This document shows positions 23,988 to 31,805 of a DNA stretch of 64,000 nt, one piece after another. The stretch is from Candidatus Latescibacterota bacterium (GTDB lineage Bacteria > Latescibacterota > UBA2968 > UBA8231), in contig JAJEGS010000006.1 in NCBI GenBank assembly GCA_022819745.1, forward strand, positions 62,001 through 126,000, given 5' to 3'. Under the pieces are notes generated by a model, which saw only the letters and a list, made by a program, of their open reading frames with translations, made no database searches and had not been told where the DNA came from. Made by a program: the position numbers and the translations under genes. Each line of letters opens with the position of its first letter. Position 1 is the stretch's first letter.

Positions 23988-24026
23988 GTTGACTACTTAC
24001 CACTCACCTTAAAAAGGAAATTGACT

Positions 24027-25436
24027 ATGAAGATGTACATCGCCGGAGAATGGGTTGACAAAGCCGAAACCATGGACGTCGTCAACCCCTACGATGGCTC
24101 AGTTGTTGACACCGTCCCAAGGGGCGACGCCGCAGACATCGGCCGAGCCATTGACTCGGCCGAGCGCGGTGCCAAAGTCATGGCCGCAATGAGCGCCCAT
24201 GAGCGCTACGAGATTATCCATCGCGCGGCCGATCTAATGCTAGAGCGGCTCGACGACCTAGGGCGCACGATTACCCTCGAAGAAGGCAAGGTCCTCGCCG
24301 AAGGCATGGGCGAGGCGTCCCGTGCCCAAGAGACCATCGTCCTGTCTGCCGAGGAAGCCAAGCGCCTGACTGGCGAAACGCTCGACCTGAGCGGGGCCTC
24401 TAACGGGGCGGGCAAATTCGGCTTTACGCTGCGGGTCCCCTGTGGCGTGGTAGCCGCGATTACGCCCTTTAACTTCCCGCTCAATCTCGTCTGCCACAAA
24501 GTGGGTCCGGCGCTGGCTGCGGGGAATTCGATCATCGTCAAACCCGCCAGCGACACCCCGCTTTCGGCCCTCAAGCTGACCGAGATTTTTGTCGATGCGG
24601 GCCTGCCGGCGGAAGCCATTCAGTGCGTCACGGGTTCGGGCGGCGTCATTGGCGACGCGATCAGTTCCAATCCCAAGGTCCGCAAAATCAGCTTCACGGG
24701 CAGCCGCGATGTCGGCGAACACATCTGTCAGGTCGCAGGCCTGAAGAAAGTGACCATGGAGCTAGGTTCCAATTCCCCGCTGATTGTCATGCCGGACGCC
24801 GACCTCGAAAAAGTCGCCGCCGCTACCGCCAATACCGGCTTTGCCAACGCCGGCCAAGTCTGCATCTCGACTCAGCGAGTATTCGCCAGCAGCGAGGTGT
24901 ACGGGGATTTTATCGACGCTCTCAAACCCGCAGTCGAATCCCTGACGACCGGCAATCCCCTCGACGGCGACGTCAAGATGGGGCCGATGATCCGCGTCCA
25001 AGACGCCGAGCGCGTCGAGGCTTGGGTGCAAGAAGCCGTTGGGTCTGGGGCCAGCATCGTCACGGGCGGAACCCGTGAGGGCACAATGCACGCTCCGACC
25101 ATCCTAGCCGACGTAGCACCGGAGATGAAAGTCTCTTGCGATGAGATTTTCGGCCCAGCGCTCGGCATCAGCCGGATCGACGATATCGACCAAGCCATCG
25201 CCATGGCCAACGATACCAACTACGGTCTCAGCGCCGCGATTTTCACCGAAAACCTCAACTGGGCTCTCCAGTTTGCCCAGCAGGTGGAATCGGGCAACAT
25301 CCACATCAACTGGGGCACTCAGTGGCGCGCTGACCTAATGCCCTATGGCGGCCTCAAGGAAAGCGGGATGGGCAAGGAAGGGCCCCGGTACGCGGTCGAG
25401 GAAATGACCGAAACCAAAATGATCGTCATCCATTAA
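24027..25436 (+). CDS. NAD(P)-dependent aldehyde dehydrogenase
   Basis: The ATG at 24027 has AAGGA about 8 nt upstream; a TTG 6 nt earlier is less likely. The 469-residue enzyme shows ITPFNFPLNLVCHKVGPALA, VKPASDTPLSA, the catalytic Glu245 (MELGSNSP) and Cys279 (ANAGQVCISTQRV), and SGNIHINWGTQWRADLMPYG near the end. The pattern resembles the lactaldehyde / phosphonoacetaldehyde / GapN-like branches of the ALDH superfamily. It oxidises an aldehyde to an acid, or to an acyl product, in the cytoplasm. It follows the SSS symporter gene by 80 nt and ends at a strong terminator. Confidence 0.92.
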   Translation: MKMYIAGEWVDKAETMDVVNPYDGSVVDTVPRGDAADIGRAIDSAERGAKVMAAMSAHERYEIIHRAADLMLERLDDLGRTITLEEGKVLAEGMGEASRAQETIVLSAEEAKRLTGETLDLSGASNGAGKFGFTLRVPCGVVAAITPFNFPLNLVCHKVGPALAAGNSIIVKPASDTPLSALKLTEIFVDAGLPAEAIQCVTGSGGVIGDAISSNPKVRKISFTGSRDVGEHICQVAGLKKVTMELGSNSPLIVMPDADLEKVAAATANTGFANAGQVCISTQRVFASSEVYGDFIDALKPAVESLTTGNPLDGDVKMGPMIRVQDAERVEAWVQEAVGSGASIVTGGTREGTMHAPTILADVAPEMKVSCDEIFGPALGISRIDDIDQAIAMANDTNYGLSAAIFTENLNWALQFAQQVESGNIHINWGTQWRADLMPYGGLKESGMGKEGPRYAVEEMTETKMIVIH

Positions 25437-25455
25437 CAACCTCTGGTAACAACGC

Positions 25456-25492
25456 AAAAGGGGGACGCTCTGGCTGAGCGTCCCCCTTTTTT
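25456..25492. terminator. Bidirectional rho-independent terminator
   Basis: AAAAGGGGGACGCTC pairs with GAGCGTCCCCCTTTT around a 5-nt loop, with T-runs on both strands. It separates the convergent aldehyde dehydrogenase and transaminase genes. Confidence 0.93.
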
Positions 25493-25511
25493 GTATTGCA
25501 CCCCTGCTCTT

Positions 25512-26363
25512 TCAGATCAAATCCAGCGTCTCCATAAACGCCACGCGGATCTGCTTTGTTATCGGCCCCGGAGTACCATCGCCGATAATGGCGTCGTCGA
25601 TTTTTACCACTGGCATCGCCTCAAGCGTAGTACCGGCGATGAAGACCTCGTCGGCATCCTTAAATTGATCCAGCGTGCAAAACTCTTCGTCGGTGGGTAT
25701 GCCAAGTTCACGGGCCAAATCGAGCAGAATCCCTCTGGTGATGCTCGGCAGAATGTGAGGACCAATAGGCGCGATGCACAATCGCCCCGCCTGGACGCAG
25801 AAGGCACTGGTCGAAGCTCCTTCGGTGACCCGATCTTCTGCATCGACCAGCAGCGCCTCAAAGGCTCCCGCTTGCGCCGCCGCCTGTTTGGCCAAGATGT
25901 TGGGCAGTAAGGCAATGCTTTTGATATCGCAGCGCTTCCAGCGCAAGTCTTCGGCGCTAATGATTTCGACGCCGCGGTCGTAGAGGTCCCGTGGCAGACG
26001 CCGCAACTCCTTAAACGTCATTACGACAGTGGGATCAACCGGGACAGCGGGAAACTCGTGCTGCCTAGGGGCGACTCCCCGCGTGACTTGGATATAGACC
26101 AAGATCTCACCAAAACCGCTCCGTTCGATACCCTCCATCAGCTTATCCCTGAGGCCATAATCGCAGATATCCAACGGCAAGTGCAACGCTTCGAGGTTGC
26201 CCTGAAGGCGCGCCAAATGCGGTTCTAAGGCATAGGGACGCCCGCCGTAGGTCCCAACGACTTCATAGACCCCATCGGCGAACTGATAGCCCCGGTCCTC
26301 AACCGACACCACAGCTTCGGCCAATGGACAGAAGCGACCGTTGACATAGGCGATCTCAGGCAT
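25512..26363 (-). CDS. dat: Class IV aminotransferase, D-amino-acid transaminase-like
   Basis: The 283-residue PLP enzyme has VEDRGYQFADGVYEVV near the N-terminus, the PLP lysine Lys148 (RCDIKSIALLPN), ALLVDAEDRVTEGASTS and GTTLEAMPVVKIDD. The short KRCDIKS form and the overall length match D-alanine transaminase more than branched-chain transaminase or aminodeoxychorismate lyase. It moves amino groups between D-amino acids and 2-oxo acids, often to supply D-Glu or degrade D-Ala. It is last in a group with an M20 amidohydrolase and a TIM-barrel isomerase, so a catabolic or racemate-clearing role is possible. Confidence 0.87.
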   Translation of the reverse strand: MPEIAYVNGRFCPLAEAVVSVEDRGYQFADGVYEVVGTYGGRPYALEPHLARLQGNLEALHLPLDICDYGLRDKLMEGIERSGFGEILVYIQVTRGVAPRQHEFPAVPVDPTVVMTFKELRRLPRDLYDRGVEIISAEDLRWKRCDIKSIALLPNILAKQAAAQAGAFEALLVDAEDRVTEGASTSAFCVQAGRLCIAPIGPHILPSITRGILLDLARELGIPTDEEFCTLDQFKDADEVFIAGTTLEAMPVVKIDDAIIGDGTPGPITKQIRVAFMETLDLI

Positions 26364-26372
26364 CGCCCCTCG

Positions 26373-27137
26373 CTAACCTTTGGCGAGGGCCTGCCACAAG
26401 GCTCGATAATAGCGCATCAGGCGCAGGGGGTCTGGGCTCTCGGAGATTTCGGCAAGGCAATAACCTGCGTAGCCGCTCTGCCGCAGCAGAGTAAAGAGCC
26501 GCTCCCACGGGTAATCGCTCCACAACTCAGTAATGTGGACCAAGGCGATAGCGTCCTGTAAGGAGGCGAAACTACCATCGATGGAGCCGTCAACTAGGTC
26601 CGTCGCATTGGAGTTCCAGCAGACGAAGACATTGTCGTGGTCCGCGTAGTCGATGATCTTGCGGATGTTAGCTGGATCCGAGGTCGTGCGGCCGTGAACC
26701 TCCAAGCGAATCTGCACCCCCAAGTCGCGAGCAAATTCGCCGCACTCGCGCAAACTGACGCCGATCTGCTCCAAGGTCTGCTCGATGGGGACCCCCTCAT
26801 CTACGTGGACGTTGTTGGGGCGCACTTTGACTCCGCCGACTCCGAGATCGTGGGCCAAGCGCACGTATTCTTTGGTCCCGTCGATGTGACTTCGGAGCAC
26901 CTGCGGATCGACAGCGTCGTATTCAAAGGCGCTGCCTAATCCCACTAGCTCGACTGCCGAGTCGGCAAAGCGCCTCTTGACCTCGGCCCGCTCGGCTGCA
27001 CTAAGCGACACTTCGACCCCATGGGCATGCGTCGTCCGCAACTCCACTCCAGCAAAACGAGTCTCTTCGCAATGGATAATCAGCGTTTCTAAATCCCAAT
27101 CGCGACCCAAATTATAGGTAACCATACCGAGCTTCAC
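26373..27137 (-). CDS. Sugar phosphate isomerase/epimerase-like TIM-barrel protein
   Basis: The 254-residue protein matches the xylose-isomerase-like / AP endonuclease 2 fold: it starts MKLGMVTYNLGRDWDLE, with a metal-site Glu in FAGVELRTTHAHG, a second in IRLEVHGRT, then NVFVCWNSNATD, IALVHITELWSDYPW and GYCLAEISES. Members act as isomerases, epimerases or dehydratases of sugars and inositols, with divalent metal. The substrate is not clear. It overlaps the M20 amidohydrolase gene by 4 nt (ATGA) and is followed after 9 nt by the transaminase gene, so the three are one operon. Confidence 0.82.
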   Translation of the reverse strand: MKLGMVTYNLGRDWDLETLIIHCEETRFAGVELRTTHAHGVEVSLSAAERAEVKRRFADSAVELVGLGSAFEYDAVDPQVLRSHIDGTKEYVRLAHDLGVGGVKVRPNNVHVDEGVPIEQTLEQIGVSLRECGEFARDLGVQIRLEVHGRTTSDPANIRKIIDYADHDNVFVCWNSNATDLVDGSIDGSFASLQDAIALVHITELWSDYPWERLFTLLRQSGYAGYCLAEISESPDPLRLMRYYRALWQALAKG

Positions 27138-28489
27138 GTTGCATTCCTCCCCGTTTGATCACCGGCGAAGAGCTCCCGGTGAAAGAGTGCCTTTTGCTGT
27201 TGGAGATATTCGCCCTTGCCCATGTTGGGCGCATGGGTTTGCAGGATGTCCCGTGCTGTGGACGCATCGCTGTACAGCAGATCGATGGCCATCATAGCCA
27301 AGACTTTGGCTGGGGCAAGGTACCCAGCGGCAGGGTCGGCGATGCCCCAATCAGGCCCGTGGATCACGCCGCTGGCTCCGGTCATAGCTGGGTGTAGTAC
27401 AGGCATGATCTGACTGAGATCCCCAGCGTCTGTGGAGCCGCCACCGTGGGGGTAATCCCGGTACTGATCCGGGCCGAAAATCCGCGCCGCGTTGTCCTTA
27501 AAAAGCTCCCCTAAATCGGGATCATTACACAGCGGCAGGTAGCCGGGCACAGTTTCGATCTCAACCGAGCAGCCGAGGGCAATCGCCGCTCCCCGCAGCG
27601 CCCGATCGACCTTGTGAGACGCATCGAGCATCGCCTCGGTGGTGCGGGCGCGGACGTAGGTTTCCAGCCGCACCTCCGCTGGGATGATATTGACTATATC
27701 GCCTCCCTTCGTGATGATCGGATGCACCCGCACGCAGTCCTGGTCGCGGAAGGTCTCGCGCTGGGCGTCAATCGCGCTGAGGGCGAGCGTCGCCGCACTG
27801 AGCGCGTTGACGCCTTTCTCCGGCGCACCCCCAGCGTGGGCGGCCCGGCCAATGAAACGCACGTTCTTGGCCAAGAAGCCATTGGACGAACGGGCAATCC
27901 CCACCGCCCCCTCGCTTTGGGCTGAACTGCTGGTGTGGATCATCACGGCCATATCTACATCGTCAAAGTGTCCCAATTCGACTAGTTCTGGCTTGCCGCC
28001 GAGGAATGCGATCTTGCCTTCTTCGACCAGTCCTAAGCGGTAGTCTATCTCGACGTATTCTTCTGCGGGCACGGCGAAAAACGCGATTTCCCCAGCTAGT
28101 TCCTCGCTGACGCCGGCTGCTACAAGCCCGTAAGCGGCCCCTACCATCCCGGCGATCTGGGCGTTGTGGCCACAGGCGTGTGCCGCCCCAGTTGCCGGAT
28201 CGGCGCATGGGTGATCGGGCACGATGAGCGCGTCAAGCTCACCCATTAGCGCCACCGTCGGCCCCGATTGCCGCCCTTTGAGCCGGGCCTTCACACCGGT
28301 CAGCGCTAGTTCCCGCTCGTATTGCAATCCGAGCGCGGCAAAACTTTCGCAGACGCGACGGGCTGTCTGTTCCTCCTTAAAGCCCAGTTCGGGTTGGGCC
28401 ATGATAGCTTCTCCCAGCCCGATAATCTGCTCGCTCTGCTGGTCAATCGCCGCGCAGACAGCGGCCTTTAATTCCTCTTTGCTCCGCAT
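27134..28489 (-). CDS. M20-family metallo-amidohydrolase
   Basis: The 451-residue protein resembles AbgB/hippurate-hydrolase type M20D enzymes: HACGHNAQ, a metal-ligand motif near VPAEEYVEIDYRLG, dimerisation-domain RAAHAGGAPEKGVNALSAA, and DYPHGGGSTDAGDLSQIMP. These zinc or manganese enzymes cleave amide bonds of N-acyl amino acids or related compounds in the cytoplasm. It has a clear promoter at 28515-28544 and heads the operon with the isomerase and the transaminase. A plausible chain is amide cleavage followed by transamination. Confidence 0.87.
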   Translation of the reverse strand: MRSKEELKAAVCAAIDQQSEQIIGLGEAIMAQPELGFKEEQTARRVCESFAALGLQYERELALTGVKARLKGRQSGPTVALMGELDALIVPDHPCADPATGAAHACGHNAQIAGMVGAAYGLVAAGVSEELAGEIAFFAVPAEEYVEIDYRLGLVEEGKIAFLGGKPELVELGHFDDVDMAVMIHTSSSAQSEGAVGIARSSNGFLAKNVRFIGRAAHAGGAPEKGVNALSAATLALSAIDAQRETFRDQDCVRVHPIITKGGDIVNIIPAEVRLETYVRARTTEAMLDASHKVDRALRGAAIALGCSVEIETVPGYLPLCNDPDLGELFKDNAARIFGPDQYRDYPHGGGSTDAGDLSQIMPVLHPAMTGASGVIHGPDWGIADPAAGYLAPAKVLAMMAIDLLYSDASTARDILQTHAPNMGKGEYLQQQKALFHRELFAGDQTGRNAT

Positions 28490-28514
28490 AAATCTCCGTC
28501 TTTTTAGGTCGGCC

Positions 28515-28544
28515 AGTATAAGCCAACATCGCTGGGGTTGTCAA
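28515..28544 (-). promoter_or_regulatory. Sigma-70 promoter of the amidohydrolase operon
   Basis: On the minus strand TTGACA (28544-28539) and TATACT (28520-28515) are 18 nt apart. The amidohydrolase start codon is about 26 nt downstream. Confidence 0.7.
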
Positions 28545-28676
28545 GCAATTCTCTAGCTCGCGCAGGTATAGCACACCCTTAATTTTTGAGGCCGTACGCC
28601 TTTGCCCAACCTCAAACTCGTCCAGAGTCATTGCATTGTACAAAATCCTTATCATCGACCGCAATCCCATATTTGG

Positions 28677-28710
28677 TGCCGCACGAAACCTAAGCCTCAG
28701 CCGTGCGGCA
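28677..28710 (-). terminator. Hairpin at the end of the SDR gene
   Basis: TGCCGCACG and CGTGCGGCA form a perfect 9-bp stem that spans the SDR stop codon. No T-run follows, so the termination role is uncertain. Confidence 0.4.
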
Positions 28711-29674
28711 ACACCCCAATGTCCTCGCCGCGCTGATAGTTAAGCGCATCGACCATCATACGCACGATGTCGTAACTAGGGCTAAATCCTAGGTATTCCT
28801 CGGCCTTGCGCAGGTTGAACTCGTAAAAGGTGGGCGTGGCCTGTACAGCCGCTTCGACGTGGGGTATGCCGCGCAATTCGGCGAGCCGGTAACTGACCTC
28901 GTCCCAAGTGAAAGGGCGCGGGCCCGCTAGCTGGAAAGTCTCGCCCAATGCCCTCTCTTTACCCAAGGCGCAGAGGCAGCCATGTACGATGTCGCGCACA
29001 TCGGCGATGTGCTTTTTGAAGGGGCGATCGCGCTGGTCTTTTAGCAGCACCGCGCACTCTTCACCCTGCCACAGGGCAGCCAGTTCCGGGTGCACCTCCT
29101 TCATCTTGCTCAGGTAGAACTGCGGAAACTGCAACATTTCATCGGCAGCCCAGACCATGGCGAAACGCAAAATCGTCGTCGGCACTTGGTAGCCCTGCCA
29201 ATAGCCGTTGCACAATTCCTCGCCCAGCGCCTTAGTCAAGGCATATGCTCCCTTGGGCACGCGCGGCGTCTGTTCATCAATGGGCACGCTCATGCCGCCG
29301 GGGACGTATTTGTCGTAGAGCGCGTCCGAGCTGGCGAACAAGAATTGGCCTATCCCCTTCACCCGGCGCACGGCCTCCAGCATGTTAAAGGTGCCGCGCA
29401 CGTTGATCTCAAAAAACTCCTCGTCGGTAAAAGGACCACCGCCCTGAAAGGCCGCCCCCAAGTGATAGACGGCCTCAATCCCCTCGACCGCCTGTCCGAC
29501 TGTGGCCGGTTCAATCAAACTTCCCTCGACGAGTTCGACCTGCATCTTCTTGAGATTTTCTACTCGCGGATCTCGGGGCCAGACCAACCCGCGAAGTTGA
29601 TGCCCGCGCTCGACGAGCTGTTTGGCCAAGTTGACACCAATGCGGCCGGTAATGCCAGTAATCAATATCCTCAC
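28697..29674 (-). CDS. Extended SDR, NAD(P)-dependent epimerase/dehydratase-like
   Basis: The 325-residue protein has the Rossmann start MRILITGITGRIGVNLAKQL, VYHLGAAFQGG, a Ser-containing LFASSDALYDKY and the active YALTK (Tyr-x3-Lys), as in UDP-sugar epimerases and dehydratases. The C-terminal half (HIADVRDIVHGCLCAL, QLAGPRPFTWDEVSY) binds the substrate. The lack of a nucleotide-sugar cluster nearby leaves the substrate open; it could be a sugar or a hydroxyacid. It lies upstream of the amidohydrolase operon but is separated from it by its own hairpin and by a promoter. Confidence 0.82.
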   Translation of the reverse strand: MRILITGITGRIGVNLAKQLVERGHQLRGLVWPRDPRVENLKKMQVELVEGSLIEPATVGQAVEGIEAVYHLGAAFQGGGPFTDEEFFEINVRGTFNMLEAVRRVKGIGQFLFASSDALYDKYVPGGMSVPIDEQTPRVPKGAYALTKALGEELCNGYWQGYQVPTTILRFAMVWAADEMLQFPQFYLSKMKEVHPELAALWQGEECAVLLKDQRDRPFKKHIADVRDIVHGCLCALGKERALGETFQLAGPRPFTWDEVSYRLAELRGIPHVEAAVQATPTFYEFNLRKAEEYLGFSPSYDIVRMMVDALNYQRGEDIGVLPHG

Positions 29675-29839
29675 GCAAGCCTCCCTATTGACTTACCAAC
29701 AACAAACCGCACCGCACCGCCGCTGGCAACCCCACCGTGGTGAGAAAGAAGGCTGGAAAAGATGGCGGTCTGTCTTATATTTATCTTATAAGTAATGTGT
29801 TGTTTGGACTAGTCCTTGGTTTGCAGTTTTACAACGAAG

Positions 29840-31120
29840 ATGTCACCTGCTCAACTTCGCATCCTGGTCCCGCTCGAAAATCCGCCCCAAGACCACAATC
29901 TCGTCGACTTGGCCGCGACCCTTGCCCCTTCGCCTTGGGGCGAGTTGCACTTGACCCACATCCTGACGCCCGACGCTGAACCGCAGCCCGATATAGAACA
30001 AGCGCTCCAAGTTTCAGCCGACCGGGCCATGGCCCACGACATCGGTGCGATCGCGCATTTGGAAAAAGACGAGGATGTGACAAGCGGAATTCAACGTGCT
30101 GTCCGCCGCTGGAGCTGCAATATGATGCTCATGGCCTGGAAAGCCAGTGTCGAGCGCGACGCAATCCTATCTGCGCCCAACCGCGCCCTGACTAAGGCCA
30201 TCGACGTCGACACCTTGATTTTTAAGGAAAAGAAGAGCGGGCCGGTGCGCCGGATTCTCGTGCCCTTTGGCGGAGGTAATCACGCGCTGGTAGGCGTGCA
30301 GATCGCATACGATCTGGCCCAGACCTGGGGTGCTGAACTGGAAATCCTCCGCATCGTCCGCGACTCCCGCGACCCCTCCGACCCGATTCTCCAGCGCTAC
30401 TGTGCGCAACTAGCCGCCGACACGCGCTTGCAGCTAGAGTTGTTGAAGATAGACGTGCCGTTGACTGTGCTCCCAGCCATCGATGTGGTCCCGGCCATCG
30501 TCGCAAGGGCGCAAGACCACGATTTGATCGTGCTCGGAGCCTCAAACGACTGGCGTCAAGAGGAACACCTCGCTGGCTCCATCCCGGACGAAATCGCTTA
30601 TCAGGTCCCTTGTTCGGTGCTAATGGTCCGTTCGGCCGCGGCCAACGACCTGCAGCTAAGTCGCATTTTCTGGGAACACACCATCCGCTTGGACCTCACC
30701 CCCAAAGACAAGTGGGACGCCATTGCCCAGATGGTCGATGCGTTAATAGAAGAAAAGCAAATCCCCGCCAGCGAACGCCAGACCGTACTCGAGGCCGCGC
30801 TTGACCGCGAGCGCAAAGGTTCGACTTCGCTAGGACACAGCACGGCCATCCCTCATGCACCCATCCCCGATCTGGAGGGGATCATCGGCTGTTTGGGAAT
30901 TTGCCGACAAGGGATCGATTTTGAAGGTTCTACCTCGGATCCAGTACACTTCATTTTCTTGCTGTTGACCCCGGAACAAAACTACCGCAGCTACATCCCG
31001 ATCCTCGCCCAGATCGCAACCTTGATGCACGCCGACACCACCCACCGCGATATGCTCGCCTCGCAGACGCCCGCGGAAATAACCGCCGTCCTCAAGCGCC
31101 TGCCGCAATCGCGCCGCTAA
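29840..31120 (+). CDS. Two UspA domains fused to a PTS EIIA (PtsN/fructose-type) domain
   Basis: The ATG at 29840 is chosen over a TTG at 29816; neither has a strong ribosome site. The 426-residue protein has two universal-stress-protein units (about 6-130 and 136-265, the second with GASNDWRQEEHLAGSIPDEI and PCSVLMVRS). A C-terminal EIIA type 2 domain follows, with the phosphorylatable His339 in LGHSTAIPHAPIPDLE. Usp plus EIIA is known at the cytosolic end of some cation/proton antiporters, but here the membrane part is missing. It is probably a soluble regulator that links PTS(Ntr) phosphorylation to an ATP- or stress-binding Usp module. Its stop overlaps that of nth, which is convergent. 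Confidence 0.83.
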   Translation: MSPAQLRILVPLENPPQDHNLVDLAATLAPSPWGELHLTHILTPDAEPQPDIEQALQVSADRAMAHDIGAIAHLEKDEDVTSGIQRAVRRWSCNMMLMAWKASVERDAILSAPNRALTKAIDVDTLIFKEKKSGPVRRILVPFGGGNHALVGVQIAYDLAQTWGAELEILRIVRDSRDPSDPILQRYCAQLAADTRLQLELLKIDVPLTVLPAIDVVPAIVARAQDHDLIVLGASNDWRQEEHLAGSIPDEIAYQVPCSVLMVRSAAANDLQLSRIFWEHTIRLDLTPKDKWDAIAQMVDALIEEKQIPASERQTVLEAALDRERKGSTSLGHSTAIPHAPIPDLEGIIGCLGICRQGIDFEGSTSDPVHFIFLLLTPEQNYRSYIPILAQIATLMHADTTHRDMLASQTPAEITAVLKRLPQSRR

Positions 31121-31791
31121 AGCGCCTCGATCTGGCTCGCAAAATAATCGCAATGTGGCATGAGTATGCACTCGTCGCACAGGGGCTTGCGCGCCTTGCA
31201 CACGTAGCGACCATGCAAAACCACGCGCTGGCCAAAAGCCGTCCATTCCTCAACCGGCAGTAGCTGCCCCAAGGCCATTTCGACCTTGACCGGATCCGTT
31301 TCTGCGGTCAGCCCCAAGCGCCGACTCACCCGACCCACATGCGTATCGACCACTATGCCAGGCACGTCATATATGTTACCGAGGATGACATTGGCGCTCT
31401 TGCGTCCAATGCCGGGCAAGCGAGTCAAGGCGTCCATTTGCCCGGGGACTTGGCCATTGTGCTCGGCGATGAGCATCGCCATAGCCGCGCGGATATTTTT
31501 GGCCTTTTGCCGGTAGAAACCAGTCGAGCGGATATCTTCCTCTAATTCCTCAGCCGCCACTGCCACGTAGTCGGCTGCACACTGGTATTTTTTGAATAGC
31601 ACTGCGGTGACTTCGTTGACCTTGACATCCGTGCTCTGCGCCGCGAGCATGGTGGCCACCATTAGCTCCAAGGCATTGCTGTAGTTGAGTTCTACTCTCG
31701 GTTCGGGAATGGTTTTCTTTAGTTCCCTACAGACGATCAGTGCCCGCTCGACGGCTCGACTGAGCTCGCCGAAGTCTTCGCGCTCCCCCAC
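31117..31791 (-). CDS. nth: Endonuclease III (base-excision DNA glycosylase/AP lyase)
   Basis: Nth removes oxidised pyrimidines and cuts the abasic strand. I use the GTG at 31791 because GAGG lies 5 nt before it and the earlier in-frame region overlaps the glycosyltransferase gene. The 224-residue product has the helix-hairpin-helix LPGIGRKSANVIL with catalytic Lys131, the catalytic Asp149 in VDTHVGR, and the [4Fe-4S] motif Cys198-x6-Cys205-x2-Cys208-x5-Cys214. It is last in the operon with the glycosyltransferase and radical SAM genes. A 31-nt sequence at 31747-31777 in its first codons recurs in the gene at 53141. Confidence 0.94.
   Translation of the reverse strand: MGEREDFGELSRAVERALIVCRELKKTIPEPRVELNYSNALELMVATMLAAQSTDVKVNEVTAVLFKKYQCAADYVAVAAEELEEDIRSTGFYRQKAKNIRAAMAMLIAEHNGQVPGQMDALTRLPGIGRKSANVILGNIYDVPGIVVDTHVGRVSRRLGLTAETDPVKVEMALGQLLPVEEWTAFGQRVVLHGRYVCKARKPLCDECILMPHCDYFASQIEAL
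31747..31777 (+). repeat. 31-nt dispersed repeat, copy 1
   Basis: These 31 nt match 55342-55372 at 30 of 31 positions. Here the sequence lies in the start of nth and is read on the opposite strand, so the likeness is at the DNA level, not of a shared protein motif. Confidence 0.6.
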
Positions 31792-31805
31792 TTCGACCTC
31801 GTTCT

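Noticed and set aside
28443..28670. A 75-residue minus-strand frame before the amidohydrolase gene
   Set aside because: It spans the promoter at 28515-28544 and overlaps the start of the amidohydrolase in another frame.
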